The notes under the pieces are model-generated. The model was not told the DNA's origin. It worked only from the letters and a program-made list of their open reading frames with translations, and made no database searches. Shown here piece after piece: positions 37,838 through 47,572 of a stretch of 64,000 bases of DNA (within the stretch, counting starts at the first letter, position 1; each line of letters starts with the position of its first letter). This stretch comes from Bryobacterales bacterium (GTDB lineage Bacteria > Acidobacteriota > Terriglobia > Bryobacterales > Bryobacteraceae), in the NCBI GenBank assembly GCA_003166865.1, contig PMUP01000071.1:41443-105442 (forward strand), read 5' to 3'. Position numbers and translations under genes: made by a program.

Positions 37838-38719
37838 ATGTCAGAAGTGTCTGAACGCCGCAGGAAGGCGCGCCTAAAACCAGTTCGGAACCCGCACGAG
37901 GTCACGTTGCTGAACGTGCCGGGATCGGCTGGTGAAATACAGGCCAAGGTCCTGGATATGAACGAGATCGGCCTGGGCGTGGAGACGGACTGCGTGCTCG
38001 AGCTCAATGCCGTCATCATAGTGAAAGGACAACTGGGGCAGGACGGGGCCACCAGCAAAGCAAGGGCCCGGGTGGTGCGCTGTGATGCGATTCCAGGTGG
38101 GTACCGGACTGGATTGGCCCTTGAAAATGGGCCGGGGCAAAACGGCAAGGCGGGTGAAGCGGTCCCGGATCACTATGAGGTGTTGCAAATCAGCCCCAAC
38201 GCAGACCCGGACATGATTCATCGCGTGTACCGATTGCTTGCGCAGCGCTACCATCCCGACAATACAAGCTCTGGAGACGAGAAGGCGTTCCGCGCCATCA
38301 CCGACGCCTATGAGACGTTGAGCGAACCAGAAAAGCGCGCCGCTTACGATGTGCATCTGCATGCCTACCGGCAGGTCCGTTGGCGCATTTTCGATCAGCG
38401 GCAGGCGGCCATCGGGAAGATCGCCGAAAAATCCAAGCGGCGGGGACTCCTGGAGTTGCTGTACACGCAGCGCTGCAATGAGCCCGAGAAGCCTTCCATG
38501 AACCTGCACGAATTGGAAGACCTCCTGGGCTGCCCGCGCGAGCATCTCGAATTCAGTCTTTGGTACCTCAAGGAAAACGGCCTGGTGGTTCGCATGGACA
38601 ATGGCCGCTTCGCCGTCACAGCCAAGGGCGTGGATTGGGCCGAAAAGGAAGAAGCTTCCGAGCGCCTGCGTGAGGACCGCCTGCTGCCGGCGTCGCCGGG
38701 CGCTGACGCCCGCCACTGA
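37838..38719 (+). CDS. PilZ-like + DnaJ J-domain + C-terminal winged-helix-like fusion protein
   Basis: RRKARLKPVRNP...VLDMNEIGLGVET (PilZ-like) and DHYEVLQISPNADPDMIHRVYRLLAQRYHPDN...AYETLSEPEKRAAYD (J domain with HPD). Confidence 0.85.
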   Translation: MSEVSERRRKARLKPVRNPHEVTLLNVPGSAGEIQAKVLDMNEIGLGVETDCVLELNAVIIVKGQLGQDGATSKARARVVRCDAIPGGYRTGLALENGPGQNGKAGEAVPDHYEVLQISPNADPDMIHRVYRLLAQRYHPDNTSSGDEKAFRAITDAYETLSEPEKRAAYDVHLHAYRQVRWRIFDQRQAAIGKIAEKSKRRGLLELLYTQRCNEPEKPSMNLHELEDLLGCPREHLEFSLWYLKENGLVVRMDNGRFAVTAKGVDWAEKEEASERLREDRLLPASPGADARH

Positions 38720-38761
38720 TCTGAACGAATTTCGGCGGATCGCGCCAGGCGTCACGGTACA

Positions 38762-39721
38762 ATGGCAATGATGGTTGCGGCCCCGGTGACGCTCTCCAAG
38801 TTGAATGAATTGGAGGTGTCGCTAAACTCCATCATTCGTGGCAAGGCCGAAGTGGTCCGGCTCTCGGTAGTGTGTTTGCTGGCCCGCGGGCATCTGTTGA
38901 TCGAGGACGTTCCGGGCGTGGGAAAAACCACGCTGGCGCAGGCTCTGGCGCGCTCCGTGCATTGCCGTTTTCACCGGCTCCAGTTCACTAGCGACATGCT
39001 TCCCAGCGACGTTTTGGGCGTCACCATTTACAACGCGCACAGCCAGGAATTCCAGTTCAAGCGCGGTCCGGTCTTCACGAATTTTCTCTTGGCGGATGAA
39101 ATCAATCGCGCTACGCCCAAGACGCAGTCGGCGTTGCTGGAGGCGATGAACGAAGTACAGGTCACCATCGAGGGACGGTCGCACGCTCTGGAGCAGCCCT
39201 TCATGGTTGTGGCGACTCAGAATCCGGTGGAGCACCATGGCACCTATCCGCTCCCGGAGAGCCAACTGGACCGCTTTCTGATGCGCATTCGCATTGGCTA
39301 TCCCGAGCGCGACGCGGAACGGGAAATCGTTCGCGGGCCCGATGCCCTGCACGCCGAAAACGCGGCGGCGGTCCTGTCCGCACCGGAGCTTTTGCGATTG
39401 CAGGAACAAGCGGCGCAAGTGGTGATCGACGATAGCTTGGTGGACTACATGCTGGCCATCGTCGAAAAAACGCGCAATCACGAATCGCTGGCGTTGGGCG
39501 TAAGCCCGCGCGGATCCCAAGCCTTGTACCGGGCCGCGCAAGCGCTGGCGCTGATGGAAGGACGCGAATACGCGATTCCGGACGATATCAAGCGGCTGGT
39601 GATTCCGGTGTTCGCGCATCGCATCGCGATCAACGCCCGTACGTCGCTGGCGCAACGCAGCACCGAACTGAGCGAACGGATTCTGCAAGAAATCATGACG
39701 CTCGTTGAGGTACCCTTGTAG
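38762..39721 (+). CDS. MoxR-family AAA+ ATPase
   Basis: IEDVPGVGKTTLAQALARS, FLLADEINRATPKTQSALLEAMNE, ATQNPVEHHGTYPLPESQLDRFLM. Confidence 0.95.
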   Translation: MAMMVAAPVTLSKLNELEVSLNSIIRGKAEVVRLSVVCLLARGHLLIEDVPGVGKTTLAQALARSVHCRFHRLQFTSDMLPSDVLGVTIYNAHSQEFQFKRGPVFTNFLLADEINRATPKTQSALLEAMNEVQVTIEGRSHALEQPFMVVATQNPVEHHGTYPLPESQLDRFLMRIRIGYPERDAEREIVRGPDALHAENAAAVLSAPELLRLQEQAAQVVIDDSLVDYMLAIVEKTRNHESLALGVSPRGSQALYRAAQALALMEGREYAIPDDIKRLVIPVFAHRIAINARTSLAQRSTELSERILQEIMTLVEVPL

Positions 39722-39738
39722 CGCACGTGCCCTGTGGC

Positions 39739-39779
39739 GCACGCACTCATGCGTGCCGCGCGGGCACTCGTGCCTGCGC
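39739..39779. repeat. Tandem REP-like hairpins between moxR and ychF
   Basis: GCACGCA-CTCA-TGCGTGC (39739-39756) and GCGCGGGCAC-TC-GTGCCTGCGC (39758-39779); both contain GCACTC[A/G]TGC[G/C]TGC. Confidence 0.65.
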
Positions 39780-39789
39780 ATATAAATAA

Positions 39790-40863
39790 ATGAAAACAGC
39801 AATTATCGGCCTGCCCATGGTAGGCAAGACATCGTTATTCACTATCCTGACGGGCGTGCATGAAGCCACGCGCGTCGGTTTGATGGAAGCTCGAATTGGG
39901 ATGACCCAGGTTCCGGACGCTAGGCTGGACGAGCTGGCCAAGATCTTTGAGCCGCCCAAAATCACGCACGCCACGGTTGAGTATCTCGACTTTCCCGCCG
40001 TTTCCAAAGAGGCTTTGCGCGACCCGAGTTATCTGGCGAGCATGCGTGTAGCGGACGCGCTGGCCCATGTCTTGCGGCTGTTTCAAAGCGACACGGTGCC
40101 GCACGAGAAGGGATCGGTGGATCCGGTCCGCGATCTCGAAGACGTTGAGATCGAGCTGATCTTGAGCGACCTGGTGGTGGTGGAAAAACGGATGGAGCGC
40201 CTCGAAAAAGAACGCAAGAAGATCAAGAGCACAGAGCATGATCGGGAGTTCGCGCTTCTTGAACGCTGCAAGGCTACGCTAGAGCAGAACGTCGCGCTGC
40301 GCGCCCTCGAGCTCACGCCCGACGAAGAAAAACTGATTCGCGGCTTCCAGTTTCTCTCGCAGAAGCCCATGCTGTTCGTTCTGAATATCGGCGAGGAGGA
40401 CGCCGGGCGCTTGCACGAGATCGAAGAGCAGTACCGCAAAGGACCGCTCGCTGGGCGCACCAACACGGCTGTGACCGCGATCTGCGGCAAGATCGAAGCA
40501 GAACTCGCCGAGCTTTCGGCGGAAGAAGCCCGCGAGTATCTGGCGAGCTACGGCCTGAAGGAATCCGCTCTCGAGCGCCTGATCTCGGCGACCTACGCGC
40601 TGCTCGGCTTGATGAGCTTCCTCACGGCGGGCGAAACGGAAGTGCGCGCCTGGACCGTTCCCGCGCACAGCACGGCGCAGAAAGCCGCGGGAGCCATCCA
40701 CAGCGATTTTGAGAAGAAGTTCATTCGCGCCGAGGTGGTGAACTGGCAGGCTCTTATAGATCACCACGGCTATCCAGGCGTACGCGAAAAAGGTTTGCTG
40801 CGCCTGGAAGGGAAAGAATACATCGTCAAGGACGGCGACGTGCTGGTGATACGTCACGGTTGA
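39790..40863 (+). CDS. ychF: YchF-like GTPase/ATPase
   Basis: MKTAIIGLPMVGKTSLF, C-terminal TGS-like FLTAGETEVRAWTVPAHSTAQKAAGAIHSDFEKKFIRAEVV. Confidence 0.92.
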   Translation: MKTAIIGLPMVGKTSLFTILTGVHEATRVGLMEARIGMTQVPDARLDELAKIFEPPKITHATVEYLDFPAVSKEALRDPSYLASMRVADALAHVLRLFQSDTVPHEKGSVDPVRDLEDVEIELILSDLVVVEKRMERLEKERKKIKSTEHDREFALLERCKATLEQNVALRALELTPDEEKLIRGFQFLSQKPMLFVLNIGEEDAGRLHEIEEQYRKGPLAGRTNTAVTAICGKIEAELAELSAEEAREYLASYGLKESALERLISATYALLGLMSFLTAGETEVRAWTVPAHSTAQKAAGAIHSDFEKKFIRAEVVNWQALIDHHGYPGVREKGLLRLEGKEYIVKDGDVLVIRHG

Positions 40864-42355
40864 CCGAGGTGCCGGGCTCGTAGTGCGGCCTCTGCGACCA
40901 AAGCAGCGCGAATATCGCGGCTGCGAGACAACTCCACGCGAACCAGTCGCCATAATCCGTGTACACAGTGGTGCCGTCGCGAAACGCGAAATGCATCGCG
41001 GCCGTGGTTTCCTGGTACATCGGAAGCCGCTCATCGACCCTGCCGGCCGGATCGATCACCGCGGTAATGCCATCGTTGGTGGACCGGATCAGCCAGCGGC
41101 GATTTTCCACCGCGCGCATGCGGGCGACCTCCAGGTGTTGCTGGCGCGCGGCGCTGTGCCCGAAATAGCCGTCATTGGAAATATTCACCAGCAGGTTCGC
41201 GCCGCCTTTGACGAACTTGCGCACCTCATTGGGAAACACCGATTCGTAGCAGATGAATACCGCGAGCCGATGCATGTCCATTGGAAATACAACGATGCGG
41301 TTTCCTGGGACGAAGTCGCTGATTTCTTGCGTGATGCGGTTCACGAAGCCGAAGAATGGGGGTACGTACTCACCAAAGGGCACCAGGTTGATTTTGTCGT
41401 AACGGTCCACCAGCGCGCCGTCGGGGGCCAGCAAGACGGCCGAATTCAGCGGGGCGCCTTCCGGCGTGTCCGCAACCGTGCCAAACAGAAAATACGCGTG
41501 CGTCTGTTGCGCCAACTGCATGGCTTCCTGATGAAACGTGGGATCGCGATAGTAATAGAGCGGGCCAGGGCTTTCCGGCCAAATGATGATTTGCGGGTTG
41601 CTCCGCTCGGCCGCCTCCAGCGATTCGCGGATGATGTGGTCGCGTTCGGCGGCGGCGGAGGCCGACGTCCATTGCTCCTCTTCGGACATGTTGGGTTGCA
41701 ACACCAGCGCGGTTTCGGTAGGCGTTTCGCGGGCGGGCAGGTCAGGGAGAAGCAGCAGGCCGGGAACGATGGCCAGCCAATACAGATGCTTGCGCCCGCG
41801 CCGCAGAATCAGAAGCGCCACCACCGCCGACATCAGCGCAAAAACGAACGAAATACCGTAGACCCCGGCGAACGGGGCAACGCGCAGCGGCAGCGGCATA
41901 TCGATTCCCGCGTTACCGAGAGTGAGCCACGCGAACCCGAACGTTCCGTGCGTCCGCTCGATGCCCGTCCAAAGCGCCGCGATGGCCGGAATCGCGTAGC
42001 GTGTCTTGAGCAGCACCGCCGCCAGCAAGCTGAAGATGGCCAAGTGCATCGCCTTGGCAACGCAGAAGAGCGCGAAAGTGGCCCAACTGCCCCAACGTCC
42101 CATCCCGCCATGCACCTCCAGCACGAATTGGATCCAGTAACAGATGGCGAACCAATAAACCATACCCGCGAACTCGCCCAGCAGGAAGCGCCACAGCGGC
42201 CGGGGCTCCAACGCAAGAGCAATCAGCAGCGGGACCAGCGCAACCGGAGCCAGCCACGGCAGGCCGAAGCCCGGAAAGATGAGGTTCGGATACAGCAGAA
42301 TGAGAAGCATTGCCGAGAGCAATGCCAGGGTGAAGTTACGGATGGAATTTTTCAA
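40826..42355 (-). CDS. lnt: Apolipoprotein N-acyltransferase
   Basis: Multi-TM N-terminus, IIWPESPG, KINLVPFGEYVP, ICYESVFP, LVNISNDGYFG nitrilase motifs. Confidence 0.95.
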   Translation of the reverse strand: MKNSIRNFTLALLSAMLLILLYPNLIFPGFGLPWLAPVALVPLLIALALEPRPLWRFLLGEFAGMVYWFAICYWIQFVLEVHGGMGRWGSWATFALFCVAKAMHLAIFSLLAAVLLKTRYAIPAIAALWTGIERTHGTFGFAWLTLGNAGIDMPLPLRVAPFAGVYGISFVFALMSAVVALLILRRGRKHLYWLAIVPGLLLLPDLPARETPTETALVLQPNMSEEEQWTSASAAAERDHIIRESLEAAERSNPQIIIWPESPGPLYYYRDPTFHQEAMQLAQQTHAYFLFGTVADTPEGAPLNSAVLLAPDGALVDRYDKINLVPFGEYVPPFFGFVNRITQEISDFVPGNRIVVFPMDMHRLAVFICYESVFPNEVRKFVKGGANLLVNISNDGYFGHSAARQQHLEVARMRAVENRRWLIRSTNDGITAVIDPAGRVDERLPMYQETTAAMHFAFRDGTTVYTDYGDWFAWSCLAAAIFALLWSQRPHYEPGTSVNRDVSPARRRP

Positions 42356-43014
42356 TACTTCCGCATGATCGGATTCTTGAAGCCCGCGGCTTCGAGGTTG
42401 GTGCGCGTCTGGGCCTGTGTGGGAGCATCCGCGAGCGGTCCAACCAGAACACGGAACACGCCGTCCTTGGGCGCGGGAGCGAGCACTGCGTGGAAGCCCT
42501 TCCGGGCCAGCGCTTCGGCGATGATTTCGGCATCCGGCCGCGTGGTCGCCACCACTTGCCAGTATTGGCCACCGGCGAGTTGGCCTGGCAGGGCACGCTC
42601 GGGAGGGGGACTCGCGTCACGTTCGGGAAACGGCTTGGGCTTGGCTTCCCTCGCCGAAGCAGGCGTGGGTTTTGCCGCCGGAGGAGCCGCGGCGGGTCGT
42701 TCCGGTTGTGTAACGGACGGGGGCTTTTGAGCGCGAGCCGAATCGTCCGCTCCAGCGCCGGTCGCGGACGGTTGGGCCGGCGCGTCGGAGGGCACGGGGG
42801 AACTCGAACTGTCGGCGGGCGCGGACTCCGCCGGATGCGCCTCGCTGTTGGATTTCGCCGCCTCCGCGGCACCGGCCACCGGCGAAGAATTCCGCCCCAC
42901 GATGTAGCCCATCGAGAAAAACACGCCCAGCAAAGCCACCACGATCACGAATACGCTGATGAGCTGGCGGTTTCCTAGTACAAGTTCAAATTCGCCTTCG
43001 TCGTTCTTGGGCAA
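42352..43014 (-). CDS. SPOR-domain protein, single TM
   Basis: N-terminal TM, Pro/Ala-rich linker, C-terminal YWQVVATTRPDAEIIAEALARKGFHAVL...FRVLVGPL. Confidence 0.85.
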   Translation of the reverse strand: MPKNDEGEFELVLGNRQLISVFVIVVALLGVFFSMGYIVGRNSSPVAGAAEAAKSNSEAHPAESAPADSSSSPVPSDAPAQPSATGAGADDSARAQKPPSVTQPERPAAAPPAAKPTPASAREAKPKPFPERDASPPPERALPGQLAGGQYWQVVATTRPDAEIIAEALARKGFHAVLAPAPKDGVFRVLVGPLADAPTQAQTRTNLEAAGFKNPIMRKY

Positions 43015-43021
43015 GTTGGAT

Positions 43022-43816
43022 TTAGCCTTCCAGTTTCTTCTCCGGTGGTTTCTTCCCCGCCAGGTGATCGATCGCCCCAGCTAAAGACGAGAATATATCG
43101 ATCGGCAGTGGGAATACAACCGTCGTGTTCTTATCGGAGCCGATCTCCACCAGCGTTTGCAGGTAGCGCAGTGTGAGAGCCGCAGGCTGTTTCTGGATTA
43201 ACTCGGCCGCCATCGCGAGTTTCTCCGCCGCCATGTACTCGCCCTCGGCGTGAATGATCTTGGCGCGCCGGTCGCGCTCGGCCTCTGCCTGCCTACCAAT
43301 CGCCCGGATCATTTGCTCCGGCAGATCCACTTGTTTCACCTCAACCACCGTCACCTTCACCCCCCAGGGTCCGGTGTGCGCATCCAACACCGTTTGGAGG
43401 CGCAGATTTAATTTCTCGCGCTGGCTCAGCAACTCATCGAGTTCTACCTCACCGAGAGCGCTGCGCAGAGTGGTTTGCGACACTTGCGATGTTGCGTACA
43501 GAAAATTTGAGACTTCGAGCACGGCTTTGGTCGGATCCACGACGCGGAAATAGACCACGGCGTTTACCTTCACCGTGACGTTGTCGCGCGTGATGACGTC
43601 CTGCGCGGGCACTTCCATGGCTTCAATTCGGAGCGAGATGCGCACGATGCGGTCGATCGGAGCGAATACCAGGATGACGCCTGGTCCTTTGGGCTGCGGC
43701 AGCACGCGGCCCAGGCGGAAGATCACGCCGCGCTCATATTCAGCCAGAATCTTGATGGAGGACAGCAGGTAGATTACGACAATCAGAAGGGGAATCAGGA
43801 TAGTCAAATCGGGCAT
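43022..43816 (-). CDS. SPFH/stomatin-family slipin
   Basis: [36 protein letters not shown]-like core, [36 protein letters not shown]. Confidence 0.94.
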   Translation of the reverse strand: MPDLTILIPLLIVVIYLLSSIKILAEYERGVIFRLGRVLPQPKGPGVILVFAPIDRIVRISLRIEAMEVPAQDVITRDNVTVKVNAVVYFRVVDPTKAVLEVSNFLYATSQVSQTTLRSALGEVELDELLSQREKLNLRLQTVLDAHTGPWGVKVTVVEVKQVDLPEQMIRAIGRQAEAERDRRAKIIHAEGEYMAAEKLAMAAELIQKQPAALTLRYLQTLVEIGSDKNTTVVFPLPIDIFSSLAGAIDHLAGKKPPEKKLEG

Positions 43817-43893
43817 GGATACCTCGCAGAGGCCATTTCACTATACACCGCGCTACGATTGCATGCCCGTCGCTGCCCTGAGGCATTTCAGAT

Positions 43894-46584
43894 TTACTCC
43901 GCCTTGAGAGCCTCCACTGGATCCACCGCCGATGCCCGCCGCGCGGGAAGATAACTCGCCAGCACCGCGGCCATTACCAGAATGAGCGGGACGGCGGCAT
44001 AGGTCAGAGGATCGAGCGGACTGATCCCGAACAGCAGGGACTTCATCAGCCGCATCAGCACGACTGCCGCCCCCAACCCGACCACAACACCGATTCCGGC
44101 CAGCACTAGTCCGTATCGCACGAACATCCGCCGTAGCTCGCTTTGTTGCGCCCCAAGCGCCAACCGAATCCCGATCTCGCGCGTCCGTTGCGATACAGCG
44201 TAGGAGATCACACCATAGATGCCGATGATCCCGAGCACCAGCGCCATCCCGCCCGCGATCCCCAGCATCACCAGCGTGAAGGAGGTTCGCGCGAGCGATT
44301 CACCGTAGACCTCTTGCATCGTCCGCACCGACGCCACCGGCAGATTGGAATTCACCGACCAAACGGCTTGCTGGACCTGGTTGAGAAAACTTTCGGTGCC
44401 TGCCCGATCGCTCCGGACCACGAATGTTACGGTGCGAATGGCGCCCAACGATGAAGGGCCAAAGAGATTGTTCATCATAGGCGGCCAGTACACGATTTCA
44501 GGCGCCCGCTCCTGAACTCCATTCTCGCGAACGTCTTGTATTACGCCGATCACCTCGGACCAAGGCATTGACGGAAACTCGCGAATTCGCTTTCCGACGG
44601 CAGCGGATGGCGTGCCCCACAACTCGCGGGCCAGATTCTCGGAGAGCATCACCACTGGTCTGAGCCCGTAAATCTCAGTCCATGTAATCTCGCGGCCTGC
44701 AACGATTCGTGTGCCTGCGGCGTGGAAGAACTCGGGTGAGACGTACTTAAAGAAGCGGAGCGGAGGGATTTCATTGGCCGGATAGGTCTTGTCCTCGGCA
44801 AAGATACAATCCCACATCGAGCCGAACCCCTCCATGGGCATTTCGCTCGCGAACCCAACCGAGCTCACACCCGGAATCACCGCCAGCCTTTCCAGGATGC
44901 TGTTCTGTGTCCGGATCACTTGTTCCGGTTTCGCGATCAGGGACTCGGGAATGGAGCTTCGCATGGTTTGAAGATGCTCCGCTTGCGTGAATCCCGGCTC
45001 GACTGTTCGCAAGGCCTGGAACGTGCGAATCATCAGCCCGGCGCTGACCATCAGGACCAGCGCCAACGCGACCTGAGCGACCACCAATACATTTCGGGCG
45101 CGATGGCGCTCCCGGCTCACACTCGAAGTTCGCCCCGCGCTTCGGAGAACGATCGCAATCCGAGGCCCGGCGTATTTCAGGGCTGGGATCAATCCGAACA
45201 GTAGACCCGAGACCAGCGAGAGAGCCAGGGTGAACCCGAGGGTCCACGCGTCCATCGAGATTTCGCTCAAGCGCGGCAGATTCGCCGGACCGATTGCCAC
45301 CAGAAGACGCAGGCCCTCGTGCGCGAGGCCGAGACCGAGCACGCCGCCCATGAGTCCGATCAAGCTGCTTTCGAGCAGCAGTTCCCGGACGATTCGGCCT
45401 CTCCCGGCGCCGAGTGCGGCGCGAACGGCAAACTCCTGCTGCCGCGCTTCCGCCCGCACCAGCAACAGATTCGTCACGTTAGCGCAGGCGATCAGCATCA
45501 CCAGGCCGATGGTCGCCATCACCACCCACAGTACGTCGTTGACGTTGCCCACCACTTCTTGTTTCAGCGGACGAATGGCCGGTGTGATTTTCCAGGTCTC
45601 ATAAATTCGCGGATCGGTACCGGGTCCGTTCGACCAGGAGTCCATCCACACCGAGACCATGCGCTGCATGTCGGCATTGGCTTGCGCGATTGCGACCCCG
45701 GGCTTGAGCCGGGCAATGCCCTGAAATCCAAAGCCGGCTAGGATCAGCTTGCCGCGATCGAAGGCCAGCGGCACGATCAGGTCGAACTCTGCGTTAACGA
45801 GCCGGAACCCCTGGGGCATGACGCCGACGATTTCCCGAGGACGCGAATCGACTGAAATGTTACGCCCGATCACCGACCGGTCGCCACCGAAGCGCCGCTG
45901 CCAATAGCCGTAGCTGAGCATCACGGTTTCCCGGCCGCGGGGGGCCTGGTCGGCGGCTGAGAGCCAACGGCCGGCTACCGGTGGAACGCCGAGAACCTGA
46001 AGCACACCGTCGCTGACCGCCACGGTGCGGACCTGTTCGGGCTCCGCCAGGCCTGTGACGTTCGCCGAGCCGTTCGTCCACACGCCCAACGTTTGAAAGG
46101 TCCGGTTGTGCTCGGCGTAGGTGAAATACATGGATGGCGAGAGAAGGAGGCCGTCGGCGAAGCTGGCCAATCCCGCGGCGCCGGGAGCGACTTGACGGAG
46201 CGACACCAGTTGCTCCGATTTTGGATAGGGCAACGGCTTGAGCAGGACGCTGTTGACGACACTAAAAACCGCCGTATTCGCGCCGATTCCGATCGCGATC
46301 GTCAGCAAGGCAGCAGCGGTGAACACGGGATTGTGGCGCAACATGCGCAGCCCGTAGCGGAGATCGCGGGCGAGCGTATCAAGAAAGGCGATCGTGTTCA
46401 TCGTATAAATCTCCTCTCGGATTAGCGTGCTGTTCCCAAGTTTTCGGCGGGCTGCGGCACGGGCCTCGCCATGCGGCATTCCACGGGCGATGTTTTCATC
46501 CGTCTCGATCTGCACATGCGACTCGATCTCTTCGAGCCGCTCTCGATCCCATTTCGCCCGTCGAAAAAAACGTCCCAACCCCAT
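43894..46584 (-). CDS. MacB/FtsX-type ABC permease, acidobacterial ADOP type
   Basis: DLRYGLRMLRHNPVFTAAALLTIAIGIGANTAVFSVVNSVLLKPLPY; duplicated FtsX domains; ATG at 46584. Confidence 0.92.
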   Translation of the reverse strand: MGLGRFFRRAKWDRERLEEIESHVQIETDENIARGMPHGEARAAARRKLGNSTLIREEIYTMNTIAFLDTLARDLRYGLRMLRHNPVFTAAALLTIAIGIGANTAVFSVVNSVLLKPLPYPKSEQLVSLRQVAPGAAGLASFADGLLLSPSMYFTYAEHNRTFQTLGVWTNGSANVTGLAEPEQVRTVAVSDGVLQVLGVPPVAGRWLSAADQAPRGRETVMLSYGYWQRRFGGDRSVIGRNISVDSRPREIVGVMPQGFRLVNAEFDLIVPLAFDRGKLILAGFGFQGIARLKPGVAIAQANADMQRMVSVWMDSWSNGPGTDPRIYETWKITPAIRPLKQEVVGNVNDVLWVVMATIGLVMLIACANVTNLLLVRAEARQQEFAVRAALGAGRGRIVRELLLESSLIGLMGGVLGLGLAHEGLRLLVAIGPANLPRLSEISMDAWTLGFTLALSLVSGLLFGLIPALKYAGPRIAIVLRSAGRTSSVSRERHRARNVLVVAQVALALVLMVSAGLMIRTFQALRTVEPGFTQAEHLQTMRSSIPESLIAKPEQVIRTQNSILERLAVIPGVSSVGFASEMPMEGFGSMWDCIFAEDKTYPANEIPPLRFFKYVSPEFFHAAGTRIVAGREITWTEIYGLRPVVMLSENLARELWGTPSAAVGKRIREFPSMPWSEVIGVIQDVRENGVQERAPEIVYWPPMMNNLFGPSSLGAIRTVTFVVRSDRAGTESFLNQVQQAVWSVNSNLPVASVRTMQEVYGESLARTSFTLVMLGIAGGMALVLGIIGIYGVISYAVSQRTREIGIRLALGAQQSELRRMFVRYGLVLAGIGVVVGLGAAVVLMRLMKSLLFGISPLDPLTYAAVPLILVMAAVLASYLPARRASAVDPVEALKAE

Positions 46585-46589
46585 CGCGT

Positions 46590-46940
46590 TTACTCCGAGG
46601 CCGGTTTCAGGATGCGGCCAATCGCTCGAACCATTTGGTCCCAACGCGTCGTTTGCGCAATCAACTGTTTTCGGCCAGCCTGCGTCAGCCGGTAGTACCT
46701 GGCCTTGCGATTGTTGTCCGAAGTTCCCCAGAACGATGCAATCCAGCCACGATCCTCGAGTCGATGCAAGGCCGGATACAGGGACCCGTGTTCAATCTGG
46801 AGGACTTCCTCCGAACCATGCTCGATGGCATGCGCGATGGTGTGACCGTGTGCCGGGCCAAGGACTAGCGTCTGAAGGACCAACATATCGAGGGTTCCTT
46901 GCAGCATCTCACTTTGAAGGGGGGATTCGCGACTCGGCAT
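46590..46940 (-). CDS. PadR-family transcriptional regulator
   Basis: [24 protein letters not shown]...[18 protein letters not shown]...[14 protein letters not shown]; adjacent to the ADOP permease. Confidence 0.94.
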   Translation of the reverse strand: MPSRESPLQSEMLQGTLDMLVLQTLVLGPAHGHTIAHAIEHGSEEVLQIEHGSLYPALHRLEDRGWIASFWGTSDNNRKARYYRLTQAGRKQLIAQTTRWDQMVRAIGRILKPASE

Positions 46941-47137
46941 GTGTTTCAGTATACTCCACTCGATCGTCTACCTAAAGAGCATAACCGTTATACGCTGCAG
47001 ATTGGATTTGGTTCCGAAATGGTTCAAGAGAACATCTACTGGTAGCGACCTCCACGGTCCGGGGTGGCTGCGGACCGTCTGACGAGCTGGATCTATCTGT
47101 AACGCCGCTGTAATATGCAAGATATAGAATGCTCCCC

Positions 47138-47506
47138 ATGGACGAAATCCAAATCCAGCGGACCCCCGGCTCAGCCAGCGACGTCACCATCCTGACGCTG
47201 ACGGGCCCTCTCACGATCGCGACGTTGTTCGACTTTCAAACCGCTCTACGCGTGCCCGATTTGAAGAGCACAATTATCGATTTTTCGGGCGTGCCTTACA
47301 TCGATTCCGCCGGCTTGGGCGTGGTGCTCAGCCATTGGGCGCACACTCAGAGAATCGGCGCAAAGTTCGCCGTGGTTGCCATGTCCGAGAAGGTGCGCGT
47401 GCTCCTGGAAATGACCAGAGTCGACACTCTTCTGCCCATATTTCCGACCGCGGCCGACGCTGAGCGTAGCTTTGCAGGCGCGCCGCAAATTGCGCTTAAA
47501 CCGTAA
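47138..47506 (+). CDS. STAS-domain anti-sigma-factor antagonist-like protein
   Basis: VTILTLTGPLTIATLFDFQTAL and FSGVPYIDSAGLGVVLSH with phosphoacceptor-like Ser. Confidence 0.87.
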   Translation: MDEIQIQRTPGSASDVTILTLTGPLTIATLFDFQTALRVPDLKSTIIDFSGVPYIDSAGLGVVLSHWAHTQRIGAKFAVVAMSEKVRVLLEMTRVDTLLPIFPTAADAERSFAGAPQIALKP

Positions 47507-47521
47507 AATATCCTGCCCGAC

Positions 47522-47530
47522 TGCTATAAT
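47522..47530 (+). promoter_or_regulatory. Extended -10 promoter element TGCTATAAT upstream of ctaB
   Basis: Perfect TATAAT with TGN extension, 43 nt before the TTG start; no clear -35. Confidence 0.4.
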
Positions 47531-47572
47531 TCTGTGGTACGTTAGTAGATCGAGCGGTCGCCGAGCAAGCCT

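Noticed and set aside
40883-42730. 615-aa plus-strand ORF
   Set aside because: Antisense shadow of lnt and the SPOR gene; Arg/Gln/His-rich, no domain; typical high-GC artefact.
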